Assembly: GCF_031143425.1 (NCBI RefSeq)
Contig: NC_090448.1
Span: 330,782,177-330,846,176, forward strand
Direction: 5' to 3'
From: Pleurodeles waltl
Taxonomy: Eukaryota; Chordata; Amphibia; Caudata; Salamandridae
DNA length: 64,000 nucleotides
Positions 63,085-64,000 of the stretch are shown here, in pieces. Under the pieces are notes generated by a model. The model saw only the letters and a program-made list of their open reading frames with translations. It did not search any database and was not told the DNA's origin. A program made the translations under genes and the position numbers. The first letter of the stretch is position 1, and each line of letters begins with the position of its first letter.

Positions 63085-64000
63085 GTGTCCACGTTGTGTT
63101 TTGGGCCATTTCCTTTCGTGGGCGCTAGGCCTACCCACACAAGTGAGGTACCATTTTTATCGGGAGAGTTGGAGGAATGCTGGGTGGAAGGAAATTTGTG
63201 GCTCCTCTCAGATTCCAGAACTTTCTGTCACCGAAATGTGAGGAAAATGTGTTTTTTAGCCACATTTTGAGGTTTGCAAAGGATTCTGGGTAACAGAACC
63301 TGGTCAGAGCCCCACAAGTCACCCCATCTTGGATTCCCCTAGATCTCTAGTTTTCAAAAATGCACAGGTTTGGTAGGTTTCCCTAGGTGCCGGCTGAGCT
63401 AGGGGCCAAAATCTACAGGTAGGCACTTCACAAAAAACACCTCTGTTTCCTGTAAAAAAATTGGGATGTGTCCATGTTGTGTTTTGGGCCATTTCCTTTC
63501 ATGGGCGCTAGGCCTACCCACACAAGTGAGGTACCATTCTTATCGGGAGACTTGCGGGAACGCTGGGTGGAAGGAAATTTGTGGCTCCTCTCAGATTCCA
63601 GAACTCTGTCATCGAAATGTGAGGAAAATGTGTTTTTTTTAGCCAAATTTTGAGGTTTGGAAAGGATTCTGGGTAACAGAACCTGGTCAGAGCCCCACAA
63701 GCCACCCCATCTTGGATTCCCCTAGGTCTCTAGTTTTCAGAAATGCACAGGGTTGGTAGGTTTCCCTAGGTGCCGGCTGAGCTAGGGGCCAACATCTACA
63801 GGTAGGCACTTTGCAAAAAACACCTCTGTTTTCTGTAAAAAAATTGGGATGTGTCCACGTTGTGTTTTGGGCCATTTCCTTTCGTGGGCGCTAGGCCTAC
63901 CCACACAAGTGAGGTACCATTTTTATCGGGAGAGTTGGAGGAACGCTGGGTGGAAGGAAATTTGTGGCTCCTCTCAGATTCCAGAACTTTCTGTCACCGA
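63085..64000 (+). repeat. 5-monomer tandem duplication, unit 2 (cut by window edge)
   Basis: It starts in the right half of the monomer at 62918, which switches from the ttcccatagatc lineage to the gagttggaggaatg/ccacattttg lineage of the monomer at 61003. It continues with copies of 61386 and 61769. A private ctgtttcctg lies near 63449. Confidence 0.78.
63684..64000 (+). repeat. Partial terminal monomer (class B)
   Basis: The last 317 bases form the start of a class B monomer (gccacc, cctaggtct, ccaacatc, ccacgttg, gagttggagg) cut by the window edge at tctgtcaccga. There is no sign of an array boundary, so the satellite continues beyond the window. Confidence 0.95.

Larger units (their letters stand above)
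1..64000 (+). repeat. Satellite DNA array, ~383 bp monomer, 166 complete copies plus one partial
   Basis: The motif tggtcagag recurs every 382-386 bp across the whole window, for example at 1, 383, 766, 1151, 1535, 1917, 2300 and 2683, and on to 63684. All copies are head to tail on the same strand. Monomers differ from one another by a few percent, mostly by substitutions plus length changes in one T-tract and one A-tract. No unique sequence separates monomers, no mobile element interrupts them, and both window ends fall inside the array, so its true length exceeds 64 kb. The monomer length is not a multiple of three and no long reading frame exists; the longest stop-free start-to-stop stretch is about 131 codons. 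Pericentromeric, subtelomeric or interstitial heterochromatin are all possible locations. The sequence does not decide between them. Confidence 0.98.

Noticed and set aside
70..63875. Hundreds of short open frames of 61-131 codons on both strands
   Set aside because: They recur at fixed positions in every monomer, overlap on opposite strands, and break or merge when an A- or T-tract changes by one base. Differences between copies change amino acids freely, and the monomer length is not a multiple of three. They are by-products of a stop-poor repeat, not genes.
1..64000. CRISPR array
   Set aside because: The repeat is about 383 bp with no unique spacers between copies. CRISPR repeats are far shorter and alternate with distinct spacers.
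1..64000. CENP-B box
   Set aside because: I looked for the TTCG, A, CGGG pattern with its usual spacing on both strands of the monomer and did not find it. The cggg occurrences lack the upstream ttcg at the right distance.
1..64000. Primate alpha satellite or another well-known centromeric satellite
   Set aside because: The monomer length (about 383 bp rather than 171 bp) and the sequence do not match alpha satellite. I could not assign it to any named family with confidence.
1..64000. rRNA, tRNA, snRNA or histone gene tandem array
   Set aside because: No recognisable 5S, tRNA A/B box pair, snRNA or histone coding sequence is present in the monomer.
1..64000. Transposon, LTR or SINE tail array
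   Set aside because: No reverse transcriptase, transposase, target-site duplication, primer-binding site or poly-A end was seen. The monomers abut directly without insertion footprints. An ancient origin from a mobile element cannot be excluded.
1..64000. Inverted monomers or palindromic array arms
   Set aside because: Every monomer start motif I located is on the plus strand and spacing is continuous, so there is no room for an inverted unit.
1..64000. Telomeric repeat or microsatellite tracts
   Set aside because: No runs of ttaggg-type or other short tandem motifs occur beyond the A- and T-tracts inside the monomer.

Overview
The whole 64 kb window is one uninterrupted head-to-tail satellite DNA array. 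A monomer of about 383 bp (382 to 386 bp) repeats from base 1 to base 64000. I count 166 complete monomers plus a final partial one of 317 bp, taking the recurring tggtcagag motif as the start of each unit. All copies lie in the same orientation. I see no protein-coding gene, RNA gene, transposon insertion, CRISPR array or unique flanking sequence, and both ends of the window lie inside the array. Homogenised satellite DNA on this scale points to a eukaryote, probably one with a large genome assembled from long reads. Recurrent CG to TG/CA differences between copies suggest CpG methylation. The lineage cannot be named from the sequence.

The array is not a plain monomer repeat. Two main classes, A and B, alternate over long stretches to give a 766 bp dimer. 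They differ at about 14 positions plus a 2-bp indel. Further classes are marked by diagnostic changes: an EcoRI-bearing class, a 'gamma' and 'delta' pair, an 'epsilon' class, a caaaaag class and a class with a 2-bp insertion. These markers resolve higher-order repeats (HORs) at many scales: 3, 4, 5, 7, 8, 9 and 17 monomers, and a 6.86 kb segment copied 10.74 kb away.

Layout: 1-6861 is an A/B-rich block, repeated almost exactly at 10740-17597. Bases 6862-10739 hold a mosaic of gamma/delta, A/B and EcoRI monomers. Bases 13037-19556 and 19557-26078 are two adjacent 17-monomer units. Bases 26079-30126 hold gamma/delta-rich repeats with a 4-monomer tandem duplication. Bases 30252-35627 are two tandem 7-monomer units. 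Bases 35628-42592 hold bridging monomers, a repeated 1.41 kb block and the most diverged monomers (39133-40286). Bases 42593-50650 are a second, expanded copy of the 7-monomer region. Bases 48799-52628 are a 5-monomer tandem duplication. Bases 54101-58319 are a third copy of the 7-monomer region with only one unit. Bases 57238-59533 are a 3-monomer duplication. Bases 59468-64000 are a fourth copy of the early block with very recent dimer and 5-monomer duplications.

The interest is in the array's legible history: chimeric monomers mark individual exchange points, and one region appears in three copy-number states. Each monomer also carries a short inverted repeat, A-tracts about two helical turns apart, and splice-like motifs. 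Any function for these is conjecture.
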